Of a stretch of 64,000 nucleotides of DNA, positions 36,370 to 43,753 are shown piece by piece (the stretch's first letter is position 1; every line of letters starts with the position of its first letter). The position numbers and the translations under genes are program-made. This stretch comes from JAUIIK01 sp041390865 (GTDB lineage Bacteria; Chloroflexota; Chloroflexia; Thermomicrobiales; CFX8). Location of the stretch: contig JAWKPC010000013.1 of NCBI GenBank assembly GCA_041390865.1, positions 79,216-143,215 on the forward strand, given 5' to 3'. Under the pieces are notes generated by a model that worked only from the letters and a program-made list of their open reading frames with translations, had not been told where the DNA came from and made no database searches.

Positions 36370-36461
36370 AGACGTGCCGCTGGCGCGTCTTATCTTCGAT
36401 ACCCGCATGTCCCTCGGAACGAGATCGTTTGCCTAACGCGAGACGCGCCGGCGGCACGTCT
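36370..36461. repeat. REP-like inverted pair of the AGACGYGCC type
   Basis: Copy one (36370-36390) reads AGACGTGCC-GCT-GGCGCGTCT, and copy two (36439-36461) reads GAGACGCGCCGGC-GGCACGTCTC; they are near-complementary to each other across about 50 bases and each is a hairpin. The palindrome at 25077-25099 has the same core. They lie between the small frame at 36054 and the PNPOx-like gene; 36236-36486 holds no other feature. Confidence 0.7.
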
Positions 36462-36486
36462 CTTTGGGCATCGAGTGACGATCCTG

Positions 36487-36978
36487 TTACTTGCCCTCGG
36501 CCTGCCACTCGAGCACCTCACCGCCTTCGCCCATCAGCACAGTGCCGGGGAAAACGCGCAGCCGCCAGGGATCGAGGCGCATGGCCGCGAACGCATCCGA
36601 GGTCGGCCCGTCGGACCATGCCGGGACGATCGCTGGATCGAAGCCGACCGGCTCTGGCGCGGATTTCAGCAGTTCCCAGGCTCGCACGCAGGTGTCGTCG
36701 TCGATGAAGAGGCTTGCCCGGCACTCGGCGACGCAGTTGTCATGGTTCGGCGACCAGTATGAACATGATACGAACGGGCTGTGATTCAGGTGCGCCCGCT
36801 TCACCGGCGTCGGTCCGGTCCCGATCCAGCCCACCAGCGCGTCGCCATCCCACTGCCAGACAGGATGGAGGATGCGGCTGCGCGGCCGGTCCTCTCGGTC
36901 GACCGTCGCGACGTTGCACCAGACGATGCCGTGCGCCATCTCGACGAATGGTGGTGCGACTTCTTGAAGTTCCTGCAT
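36487..36978 (-). CDS. pyridoxamine 5'-phosphate oxidase-related FMN-binding protein
   Basis: 163 residues from ATG 36978. The split-barrel fold is indicated by IVWCNVATVDREDRPRSRIL and HPVWQWDGDALVGWIGTGPT, then KRAHLNHSPFVSCSYWSPNH and DNCVAECRASLFIDDDTCVR. WRLRVFPGTVLMGEGGEVLE is the closing strand. Members bind FMN, heme or F420 and reduce small molecules, or act as PLP oxidases; the length and lack of the PdxH C-terminal motif argue against true PdxH. The divergent metG leader promoter starts 30 bases upstream. Confidence 0.8.
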   Translation of the reverse strand: MQELQEVAPPFVEMAHGIVWCNVATVDREDRPRSRILHPVWQWDGDALVGWIGTGPTPVKRAHLNHSPFVSCSYWSPNHDNCVAECRASLFIDDDTCVRAWELLKSAPEPVGFDPAIVPAWSDGPTSDAFAAMRLDPWRLRVFPGTVLMGEGGEVLEWQAEGK

Positions 36979-37007
36979 CCCGCGGCCTCTTCCGTTCCCG
37001 TCCGTGT

Positions 37008-37036
37008 TTGACAATCGACTCATCCTTGACTATTCT
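37008..37036 (+). promoter_or_regulatory. promoter of the T-box/metG transcript
   Basis: TTGACA (37008-37013), a 17-base spacer and TATTCT (37031-37036) form a near-consensus housekeeping promoter. Transcription would begin near 37043, just before the T-box leader. Confidence 0.75.
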
Positions 37037-37042
37037 ACGTAG

Positions 37043-37360
37043 CTACCGCTGCCCATCCGCGGTGGTGACCAGACATCCAATAGCGATGACGAGGAGAGCC
37101 GATCGGGCCAGGCGGCCAAGAGAGTCACTGTTGCTGGGATAGTGATCCGTTCGCCGGTCGGAAATGACCTCTGAGCTGCCCGGGTGAATCCCTCCTGTAA
37201 TCCGGGCCGGTTCCATGGGATACCGTTACCAATCCCTGGCTGGCAACGATCCAGTCGCTGAGGCCGGTGTCCGCGAGGCGCCGGCAAAGCCGGGTGGTAC
37301 CGCGAGCGCTTCATCCCGAGGCCCCTCGTCCCAGGCGGGTGCAGGGCCTTGGGATTCGTT
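37043..37360 (+). promoter_or_regulatory. T-box leader, methionine-specific
   Basis: The conserved T-box sequence CGGGTGGTACCGCG is at 37291-37304. Its bulge TGGT pairs with an uncharged tRNA 3' end NCCA whose discriminator is A, as in tRNA-Met. The stem I region (GATGACGAGGAGAG at 37085-37098) is followed by the specifier loop with GAA-ATG-A: the AUG codon is at 37164-37166, followed by A as in most T-boxes. A competing terminator, ATCCCGAGGCCC (37313-37324) with GGGCCTTGGGAT (37344-37355) and then TCGTTGTTG, closes it. Uncharged tRNA-Met would stabilise the antiterminator and allow metG expression. The stem boundaries are approximate. Confidence 0.85.
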
Positions 37361-37378
37361 GTTGATAGGGATCTTTGG

Positions 37379-37481
37379 CGGAGCAAGTACGAAGTTTGTC
37401 GGTTGTAGGTTGTAGTGAAAACCGGAGCGAGGCTTTCGGTCTTTCTACGAACTACGTACTACAACCTGCAAACTCGCTCCG
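37379..37481. repeat. long inverted repeat between the T-box and metG
   Basis: The left arm (37379-37416) runs CGGAGC...GTTTGT...GTAGGTTGTAGT, and the right arm (37458-37481) reads ACTACAACCTGC-AAACTCGCTCCG. The two match except for internal bulges. It adds a hairpin of unclear purpose of about 100 bases after the T-box terminator and before the metG ribosome site. It could be a mobile repeat. Confidence 0.6.
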
Positions 37482-37513
37482 AACCTAGTCCCTCATGAGA
37501 GAGGAGCGTTGCC

Positions 37514-39085
37514 ATGCCGGACCAGCGGCGGGTGTACTACATCACGACGTCGATTCCGTATGTCAATGCAAGGCCGCACGTCGGCCACGCACTCGAATTC
37601 GTGCAGACCGATGCCTACGCCCGGTTTCGCCGGCAGCAAGGCGATGATGTCCGATTTCTCTCCGGCTCGGACGAGAACAGCCTGACCAACGTCCTGGCCG
37701 CCGAAGCCGAGGGCATCACGACCCGCGAGCTCGTCGACCGCAACGTCGCCTACTTCCAGGAGGCTCTGGAAGCCCTCGACTGCTCGAATGACGACTTCAT
37801 CCGCACCAGCGTGGAAGACCGCCACTTCGACGGCGTGTCGAAAATCTGGAAGCTCATGGACGAGGCCGGGGACGTCTACACCCGGCAGTACAGCGGCCTC
37901 TACTGCGTGCGCTGCGAGCAGTTCTATACCGAAGATGAGCTGGTTGACGGCCTCTGCCCGGACCACCGGATCCCGCCGGTCCTGGTCGAAGAAGAGAACT
38001 ACTTCTTCCGGCTCTCGAAGTATGGGGATGAGCTCCATCGGCTCATCTCATCGGACGAGCTGCGAATCGTTCCGGAGTCCCGGAAAAACGAGGTGCTGCG
38101 GTTCATCGAGCAAGGGCTGGAAGATTTCTCGATCTCCCGCTCCCAGCAGCGCGCTCGCGGCTGGGGTGTCCCGGTTCCCGGCGACGAGAGCCAGGTCATG
38201 TACGTCTGGCTCGACGCGCTGGCGAACTACGTCACTGCCCTGGACTACGCCAGCGACGGCGAACTCTATGAGCGCTACTGGACGAATGCCGACGAGCGTG
38301 TCCATGAGATCGGCAAGAACATCATCCGGTTCCATGCCATCTACTGGCCGGGGATGCTGCTCTCGGCCGGGCTGCCGTTGCCGACGCACGTCGTCGTCCA
38401 CGGATTCCTGACGATCGACGGCGAGAAGATGAGCAAGAGCCTCGGCAACGTCATCGATCCGAGCGAGGTTGTCCGGGACTATGGCTCGGACGCCGTGCGC
38501 TACTACTTTCTGCGGGAAGTCTCGCCCCATGGCGACGGCGACTTCTCGATCGGTCGGCTGATCGAACGCTACAACTCCGACCTCGCCAACGATCTCGGAA
38601 ATCTCCTGAACCGCTCGGTGACGATGATCAATCGCTACCGCGACGGTATCGTCCCCGAGCCGGGCGAAGCGACGGAGATCGAATCCAATCTCGCGTCGAC
38701 GCTCGAGCAGTCAACCCAGCGGTCAACCGATCTCTTCCATGCTTACGAGCCCCAGCAGGCGATCGCGGCGGTCTGGGAAGCAGTGACAGCGACGAACACC
38801 TACATCGAGCTGGGACAGCCCTGGGTGCTGGCTCGAGAAGCTCGCAACGGCGACGACGATGCCGCCAAGCGGCTGGACACCGTGCTGGCTACCCTGGCGA
38901 TCACCATCGGCCGGATCGCCCAGCTTCTCCAGCCGGTCATACCGGGAGCCGTCGAGGAGATCGCCCGCCAGCTCGGCAGCGAATCGGTCGACCAGCTGCC
39001 CACGCCGGGCCAGCGGGTCACCGACCCGACCCCGATCTTCCCGCGCATCGAGATCGAGCAGGAAACCGAGGCGGCTTCAAGCTGA
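37514..39085 (+). CDS. metG: methionyl-tRNA synthetase
   Basis: 523 residues, ATG 37514 after GAGAGAGGAGCG. Class I signatures: PYVNARPHVGHALEFVQTDA (HVGH as HIGH) at about residue 22-25 and GEKMSKSLGNVIDPSEVVRD (KMSKS) at about residue 306. The connective region keeps LYCVRCEQFYTEDELVDGLC, a CxxC pair, then a Cys/His in CPDHR; a second full zinc knuckle is not seen. The anticodon-binding helical end is present, and there is no C-terminal tRNA-binding EMAP domain, so it is the short form. It charges tRNA-Met and is controlled by the upstream T-box. Confidence 0.96.
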   Translation: MPDQRRVYYITTSIPYVNARPHVGHALEFVQTDAYARFRRQQGDDVRFLSGSDENSLTNVLAAEAEGITTRELVDRNVAYFQEALEALDCSNDDFIRTSVEDRHFDGVSKIWKLMDEAGDVYTRQYSGLYCVRCEQFYTEDELVDGLCPDHRIPPVLVEEENYFFRLSKYGDELHRLISSDELRIVPESRKNEVLRFIEQGLEDFSISRSQQRARGWGVPVPGDESQVMYVWLDALANYVTALDYASDGELYERYWTNADERVHEIGKNIIRFHAIYWPGMLLSAGLPLPTHVVVHGFLTIDGEKMSKSLGNVIDPSEVVRDYGSDAVRYYFLREVSPHGDGDFSIGRLIERYNSDLANDLGNLLNRSVTMINRYRDGIVPEPGEATEIESNLASTLEQSTQRSTDLFHAYEPQQAIAAVWEAVTATNTYIELGQPWVLAREARNGDDDAAKRLDTVLATLAITIGRIAQLLQPVIPGAVEEIARQLGSESVDQLPTPGQRVTDPTPIFPRIEIEQETEAASS

Positions 39086-39097
39086 TCCCTCCGCCCA

Positions 39098-39126
39098 CGC
39101 GTCCGGCTTCCCCGAGGCCGGACGCG
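39098..39126 (+). terminator. hairpin after metG
   Basis: A 10-base-pair stem, CGCGTCCGGC (39098-39107) with GCCGGACGCG (39117-39126), lies just after the metG stop. It is not followed by a T run, so termination efficiency is uncertain. Confidence 0.55.
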
Positions 39127-39354
39127 CGGCTCACTCGTCCGGCAGGTTCTCGTCGTCCTCGGACCTGAGGGCCACGACGGCTTCGATTCGCTCGCGGTGA
39201 ACCGGGACGGTACAGGGCGTCTGCTCGTCGCATCCGGGGATGTCGGCGTTGGTGATCGGGATAAACCGGCGTTGCGAGCGAGGAACTGATGGAGATCTCC
39301 CTCGACCGGGAGTTGAGCCGGCCGGAGATCCAGAAGTGACCGACGCCGACAAGA

Positions 39355-39384
39355 ACAAGCGCCCCGACGAATCGGGACGCTTGT
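39355..39384 (-). terminator. hairpin after the DUF892 gene (minus strand)
   Basis: The stem ACAAGCG-CCCGA with TCGGG-CGCTTGT (one mismatch, four-base loop CGAA) lies 38 bases downstream of the DUF892 stop. On the minus strand it is followed by TCTTGTCGG. It may act in both directions. Confidence 0.6.
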
Positions 39385-39421
39385 CCGTTCCAGCCCTGGT
39401 TTTCGGAATATAGGGGTCGCT

Positions 39422-39928
39422 CTACGCCATCGCCTCTTCGTTAATGCCGGACTCGAAGAGCCCGCCCATGGCGATGTTGTTGAGCTTCTTGTCAGCGTCG
39501 CTTTCCTCCTCGAGGGTCTGATCGAGGAGATCACGGACGTCGTCCATGTCCATCAGATCGGCGAAGGCCCGGACCGTCCCGTAGGCGGCGATTTCATAAT
39601 GCTCGACGCGCTGGGCGGCGGCAATGAGGGCGGCATCCTTGATCGCCGGAGCACCCTCTTCCTCGATAATCTCGTCGCCTTCCTTGATCAGGCCGGCCAT
39701 CGCTTCGCACCGTTCGGTCTGCGGCCGCATTCCGAGGTGTTCGAAGACCTGTTCGAGTCGCCGCTTCTGACCGCGGGTTTCCTCGAGGTGATTCTCGAAA
39801 GCGGTCCTCAGTTCAGTGTCGGTCGCAGCGCGCGCCATCTTCGGCAACGCTTCGATAAGCTGCTGTTCGGCACTATAGAGGTCGGCGATCTGTTCGTTGA
39901 AAAGATCCTGCATGCGATTCAAAGCCAT
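39422..39928 (-). CDS. DUF892 (YciE/YciF-type) ferritin-like protein
   Basis: 168 residues, ATG 39928. The four-helix ferritin-like build is indicated by MQDLFNEQIADLYSAEQQLI (first Glu ligands), RTAFENHLEETRGQKRRLEQ (ExxH), ALIAAAQRVEHYEIAAYGTV (ExxH pair) and LDQTLEEESDADKKLNNIAM. These match the YciF family di-iron pattern. Members are stress-related and in some bacteria bind or oxidise iron; the exact role is unknown. The gene is monocistronic. Confidence 0.92.
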   Translation of the reverse strand: MALNRMQDLFNEQIADLYSAEQQLIEALPKMARAATDTELRTAFENHLEETRGQKRRLEQVFEHLGMRPQTERCEAMAGLIKEGDEIIEEEGAPAIKDAALIAAAQRVEHYEIAAYGTVRAFADLMDMDDVRDLLDQTLEEESDADKKLNNIAMGGLFESGINEEAMA

Positions 39929-40560
39929 GAATGGGTTCCTCTCTCATTATTGTTCGATGTTGCGACTATGTTGTGTTTTCAACCTAACCATCGATCTCGC
40001 CGATCTCGAATGTATAGAGTTACCAGTGGCAGGCACAAACCGGGTTACGCGGCGCCAACGCAACGTTATGTCGTCCGGGCACGAGTGGGCGATGACCTGT
40101 ATCCGACGGGCATATCCAGGCCAAAGTGCTTACCGATATTCTCGATATTCTGGCGGTCCTGTTCGTCCGGCGCGTAGCCGCTCCGGGCCGCAGGCTGGAG
40201 TTTCGGTGAAAGACACTGGACGAGACAGCCGTTGATCCTGCCGGATGCCAGCAATGCGCTGAACCGGCAGGGTGGTCGCCGCCGGCGCGGAAGACGATGC
40301 GGGTCGGCATTTCGAAGACGAAATGCCGGTAGCCAAGACGACGCGCGGGATCTACTCGATGTCGACCATCAGATCGAGATCATCATCCGAGCGCGTCTGC
40401 CGCTCCAGCAGCCGTCCACGCCCCACCCGCCGTCAATCGACTCAAATAGGTCACACTGCCGCAGAAGGCGCACGACGGAAAGAACCTCGTCGGCAGGCAT
40501 CAGCACAGCCAGAGGTTCTTTCCGCCAGGCCATTCGATAGGTCGATCGACCGGACAGATG

Positions 40561-42069
40561 TTAGTCGGCTGCTACGGAAACCTCGCTTTTGAGCTTCTCG
40601 ATGGCCCGGTTCATCCGGGCGATCGAACGCTCCTTGTTCACGACTCGCAAGGTCTCGAAGAGGCCTGGCGACGCGGTGCGGCCAGTGACGGCTACGCGGA
40701 TCGGCATGAAGAGTTGCCCGACCTTCAGGCCAACCTCCTCCGCCAGCGCCCGCAAGCGCTTCTCGACCTCTTCCTCGTCGTCGACGCCGATCTCGGAGAT
40801 GACGTCCCTTGCCGCCTCGAGGCCCCGCAACGCCTCGGCCGGCTCTGTCTTCCGGGGAACGAGGAGGCTGGTGTCGTAGTCCGGCGGCTCGGTCAGGAAA
40901 TAGCTGATCAGATCGGGCCCCTCGGTCAGGAACTTCATCTTGTCCTTGATCAGGCCGACCGCTTCGGTGACGAGCTTCTCGGTATCGGAACCCGGCGGCA
41001 CCTCGTCGACGAGACCCTGCTCGACCAGCAACGGAACAACCCGGGAAGCAAGATCTTCGACCGGGATGATGTGGTTGATGTAGTGCTGATTCATCCATTC
41101 GAGCTTCTCGTAGTTGAAGCGTGCTGGACTCGGACTGACCCGCTCGAGACTGAACTTCTCGATCAGATCTTCCTTGGAGAAGATCTCGGTATGGTCGTCA
41201 TAAGCCCAGCCGACCATCGCCAGGTAATTCAGGACGGCTTCATGCAGATAGCCTTCATCGCGCAGAGCAAGCATGCTTGCGGCACCGTCGCGCTTCGAGA
41301 GCTTGCCCTTCCCGTCAGGCTTCAAGATGACCGGCATATGAACGAAAACGGGGCGGTCCCAGCCAAAAGCATCCCAGAGGATGAGATGCAACGGCATCGA
41401 CGGGATCCACTCCTCGCCGCGGGTCACGTGGGTAATGCCCATCTCCTTGTCGTCGACGACGACGGCGAGATGGTAGGTCGGGTATCCATCTGACTTCAGC
41501 AGAACAGCGTCTTCGAGCTTGCCGTTCTCGAAGCTGATCGGGCCGCGCAAGAGGTCCATCCCGCTCGTCGTCCCGTCGAGCGGGACTTTCAGGCGCACGA
41601 CCGGCTTGATGCCCTGATCGCGGTACTCCTGACGCTGCTCGTCAGTCAGGTTCCGGCAATGGCGATCGTAACCCGGCGGCCGGCCAGCCTTGCGCTGCTC
41701 TTCACGCAGCTGCGCCAGCCGCTCCGGGGAGCAATAGCATTCGTAGGCGTAATCCTCAGCCAGGAGCTTGTCGACGTACTTCCGGTAGAGATCCAAACGC
41801 TGGCTCTGGAAGTATGGCCCGGCCGGGCCGCCAACATCCGGCCCCTCGTCCCAATCTAGACCGATCCAGCGCAATGACTCGGTGATCGAGGTAATGCTCG
41901 ATTCGTCATATCGCGCCTGGTCGGTGTCTTCAATCCGCAAGATGAATGTGCCCTCGTTCTGCCGGGCAAAGAGATAGGTAAACAAGGCAGTCCGGACTCC
42001 GCCGACATGCAGATCGCCGGTCGGACTCGGGGCAAAACGTACTCGCACATTGTCAGTTGATGATGTCAT
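40561..42069 (-). CDS. gltX: glutamyl-tRNA synthetase
   Basis: 502 residues, ATG 42069 (GAGAGTGG upstream). HIGH-type motif: RVRFAPSPTGDLHVGGVRTA (about residues 9-28). The KMSKS equivalent is KGKLSKRDGAASMLALRDEG (about residue 255). The Cys of the zinc-like insertion is in YAYECYCSPERL. Helical anticodon-binding domain follows to the C-terminus with LRVVNKERSIARMNRAIEKL. No second glutamyl/glutaminyl synthetase is in the window, so it may also be non-discriminating for tRNA-Gln; this needs GatCAB elsewhere. The 470-base gap to its left (40018-40560) shows no supportable gene. Confidence 0.96.
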   Translation of the reverse strand: MTSSTDNVRVRFAPSPTGDLHVGGVRTALFTYLFARQNEGTFILRIEDTDQARYDESSITSITESLRWIGLDWDEGPDVGGPAGPYFQSQRLDLYRKYVDKLLAEDYAYECYCSPERLAQLREEQRKAGRPPGYDRHCRNLTDEQRQEYRDQGIKPVVRLKVPLDGTTSGMDLLRGPISFENGKLEDAVLLKSDGYPTYHLAVVVDDKEMGITHVTRGEEWIPSMPLHLILWDAFGWDRPVFVHMPVILKPDGKGKLSKRDGAASMLALRDEGYLHEAVLNYLAMVGWAYDDHTEIFSKEDLIEKFSLERVSPSPARFNYEKLEWMNQHYINHIIPVEDLASRVVPLLVEQGLVDEVPPGSDTEKLVTEAVGLIKDKMKFLTEGPDLISYFLTEPPDYDTSLLVPRKTEPAEALRGLEAARDVISEIGVDDEEEVEKRLRALAEEVGLKVGQLFMPIRVAVTGRTASPGLFETLRVVNKERSIARMNRAIEKLKSEVSVAAD

Positions 42070-42302
42070 GATCCACTCTCCTCTTCATGTATAAAGGTAG
42101 CAGGTTGGAGACGAGGGAACAGGTAACAGGGATTAGGGATTAGTGAAACAACCGGATTACAGAAGTTATCACTGTTGATCCGGAGCTCGATACAGACAGA
42201 TTTGCGAGCACACAGGGAATCAGGGTTGCCGACTTCTATTCTCTCAGCCCTAATCTCTCATCTCTCCTTTCTCTTCCCTCATACCTTAACAAGGGGTGGA
42301 AC

Positions 42303-43226
42303 ATGCTACTGGTGCTGAACAAGGACGACCGGTCAGTCATGTTCATCGACGACGCCTCCGGAAAGATCGTCAAGACCCTGGCCGTCGGCCTGAACCCGCA
42401 CGAGGCCATCGTCAGCCCGAACGGGAAGGTCGCCTACGTCTCCAATGCCGGCGACAACACGGTCTCGATCATCGACCTCGACGCCCGACAGGTAATCGGC
42501 GAGATCAAGGACGAACACTGGCGGTTCCCGCACGGGCTGGAGGTCACCGAGGACGGGAAGTATCTCTGGGTCGCCGCGACCCGCTCGCATGGCATCTGGA
42601 TCTACGAGCGTGACCCGAACAGACCAGCCTGGCACGAGCTCGTGAAGGTCGTCCCGACCCAGCACCGTATGAGCCACATGGTGCACCTCAGTCCGGACGG
42701 TGGACGGGCGTACGTCCCGAACATCGAGTCCGGCGTCCTGACCGTCTTCGACACCAGATCGATGGACGTCATCAACCAGATACGCGTCGGGCCGGGTCCC
42801 GAAGGGGTCGCCGTCCACCCGCTCGACGGCACGATCTACGTCGCAAACCAGGGCGACGACACCCTCCACGTCATCGACGACCGCAACTACGACCGCCGCT
42901 ACGAGCTGACCGTCGGGAGCCTGCCGGTCCGAGCTCGCTTCACCCACGACGGCGAGCTAGTGCTCATCTCGAATCGGTATTCGCACGATATCTCGGTCAT
43001 CTCCCACCGCTGGGATCGCGCCACGGTCACCCGCCAGCCCTGGGAGATCAAGCGCTTTCCGGTCGGACGCTGGCCGGGCCAGGTCGTGATGGCCCCGGAC
43101 GGCAACCGCGCCTGGGTCACGAACAACAAGACGAACGACATCTCGGAAATCGACCTCGGCACGTTGACCGAAGTCCGACGTATCCCCGCCGGCGTCCATC
43201 CGGACGGCATGGTCTGGATCCCCTGA
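42303..43226 (+). CDS. beta-propeller protein (YVTN/NHL-like repeats)
   Basis: 307 residues, ATG 42303. Seven-blade-like repeats are seen: VMFIDDASGKIVKTLAVGLN, EAIVSPNGKVAYVSNAGDNT, VSIIDLDARQVIGEIK, GPEGVAVHPLDGTIYVANQG and GNRAWVTNNKTNDISEIDLG. These are the 'YVTN' propeller unit; no signal peptide is evident, so it is probably cytoplasmic. The role is unknown, with ligand or metal binding and scaffold functions known in the family. 43227-43753 downstream has no supportable gene. Confidence 0.85.
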   Translation: MLLVLNKDDRSVMFIDDASGKIVKTLAVGLNPHEAIVSPNGKVAYVSNAGDNTVSIIDLDARQVIGEIKDEHWRFPHGLEVTEDGKYLWVAATRSHGIWIYERDPNRPAWHELVKVVPTQHRMSHMVHLSPDGGRAYVPNIESGVLTVFDTRSMDVINQIRVGPGPEGVAVHPLDGTIYVANQGDDTLHVIDDRNYDRRYELTVGSLPVRARFTHDGELVLISNRYSHDISVISHRWDRATVTRQPWEIKRFPVGRWPGQVVMAPDGNRAWVTNNKTNDISEIDLGTLTEVRRIPAGVHPDGMVWIP

Positions 43227-43753
43227 GGAGTAACGAGGGACTCGGGATTCGTCATTAGTGTTTCGTGAACGTCATCTGGCAGGTTGCCCGGTATATCCTG
43301 GGAAACCCGATGAGCAACGGGCCAGTTATTTTGAACGAAGAGCGCAATCTCAATGAGGCGCGTCCGCGACGTTCCACTGAGAATTCTCGGGCCTCGCCCA
43401 ACAGGCGCCCGGCATCCCCTGGAATGCCAATACGGATGCCATCGAGCTTCCCGGTAACATCCAACGCACCCATAGATCACTCATCACGGAAAACTACAGG
43501 AGGCGCTGAGGAGCATCCAGCGCTCTCCGACGACGTCTAGCCAACGAGAGTGGACACCGACGATCGTACGAGCGTCGTGCCAACGTTCCATCAGTGCTGT
43601 ATCGCCCGGAACCGCCGCCGGCAGTATGGCGCGTGTACTATTCGTCGGATGGTTCGCTGTTGTCCGGCATCGGTCACTTCGGCCACAATACGATGGCGAC
43701 ATATCTGCCTGCTATTCCAGCAACGCACCACGCAACATGGCTGAGGGGGAAAC

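Noticed and set aside
39131..39358. Minus-strand frame of 75 residues with a Cys-containing stretch (NADIPGCDEQTPCTVPVHRE) after metG
   Set aside because: It looks protein-like at its C-terminus, and a slipped frame extends it upstream (PVEGDLHQFLARNAG), but there is no ribosome site, the N-terminus is Ser/Arg-rich shadow-type sequence and it sits between two terminators. Not reported as a gene.
40018..40560. Several overlapping frames left of gltX, e.g. MPTRIVFRAGGDHPAG and YAPDEQDRQNIENIGKHFGLD
   Set aside because: No frame longer than about 100 residues, no clear start or family; may be an old gene remnant but cannot be supported.
42070..42300. AT-richer stretch with GGGATTAGGGATTAG-like runs upstream of gltX considered as a T-box or riboswitch
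   Set aside because: No T-box sequence or other riboswitch consensus is present; only low-complexity repeats.
43227..43753. Frames of 60-190 residues on both strands between the propeller and the AceE-like gene
   Set aside because: They have no ribosome sites and biased composition; the longest minus frame overlaps the propeller gene. Treated as intergenic.
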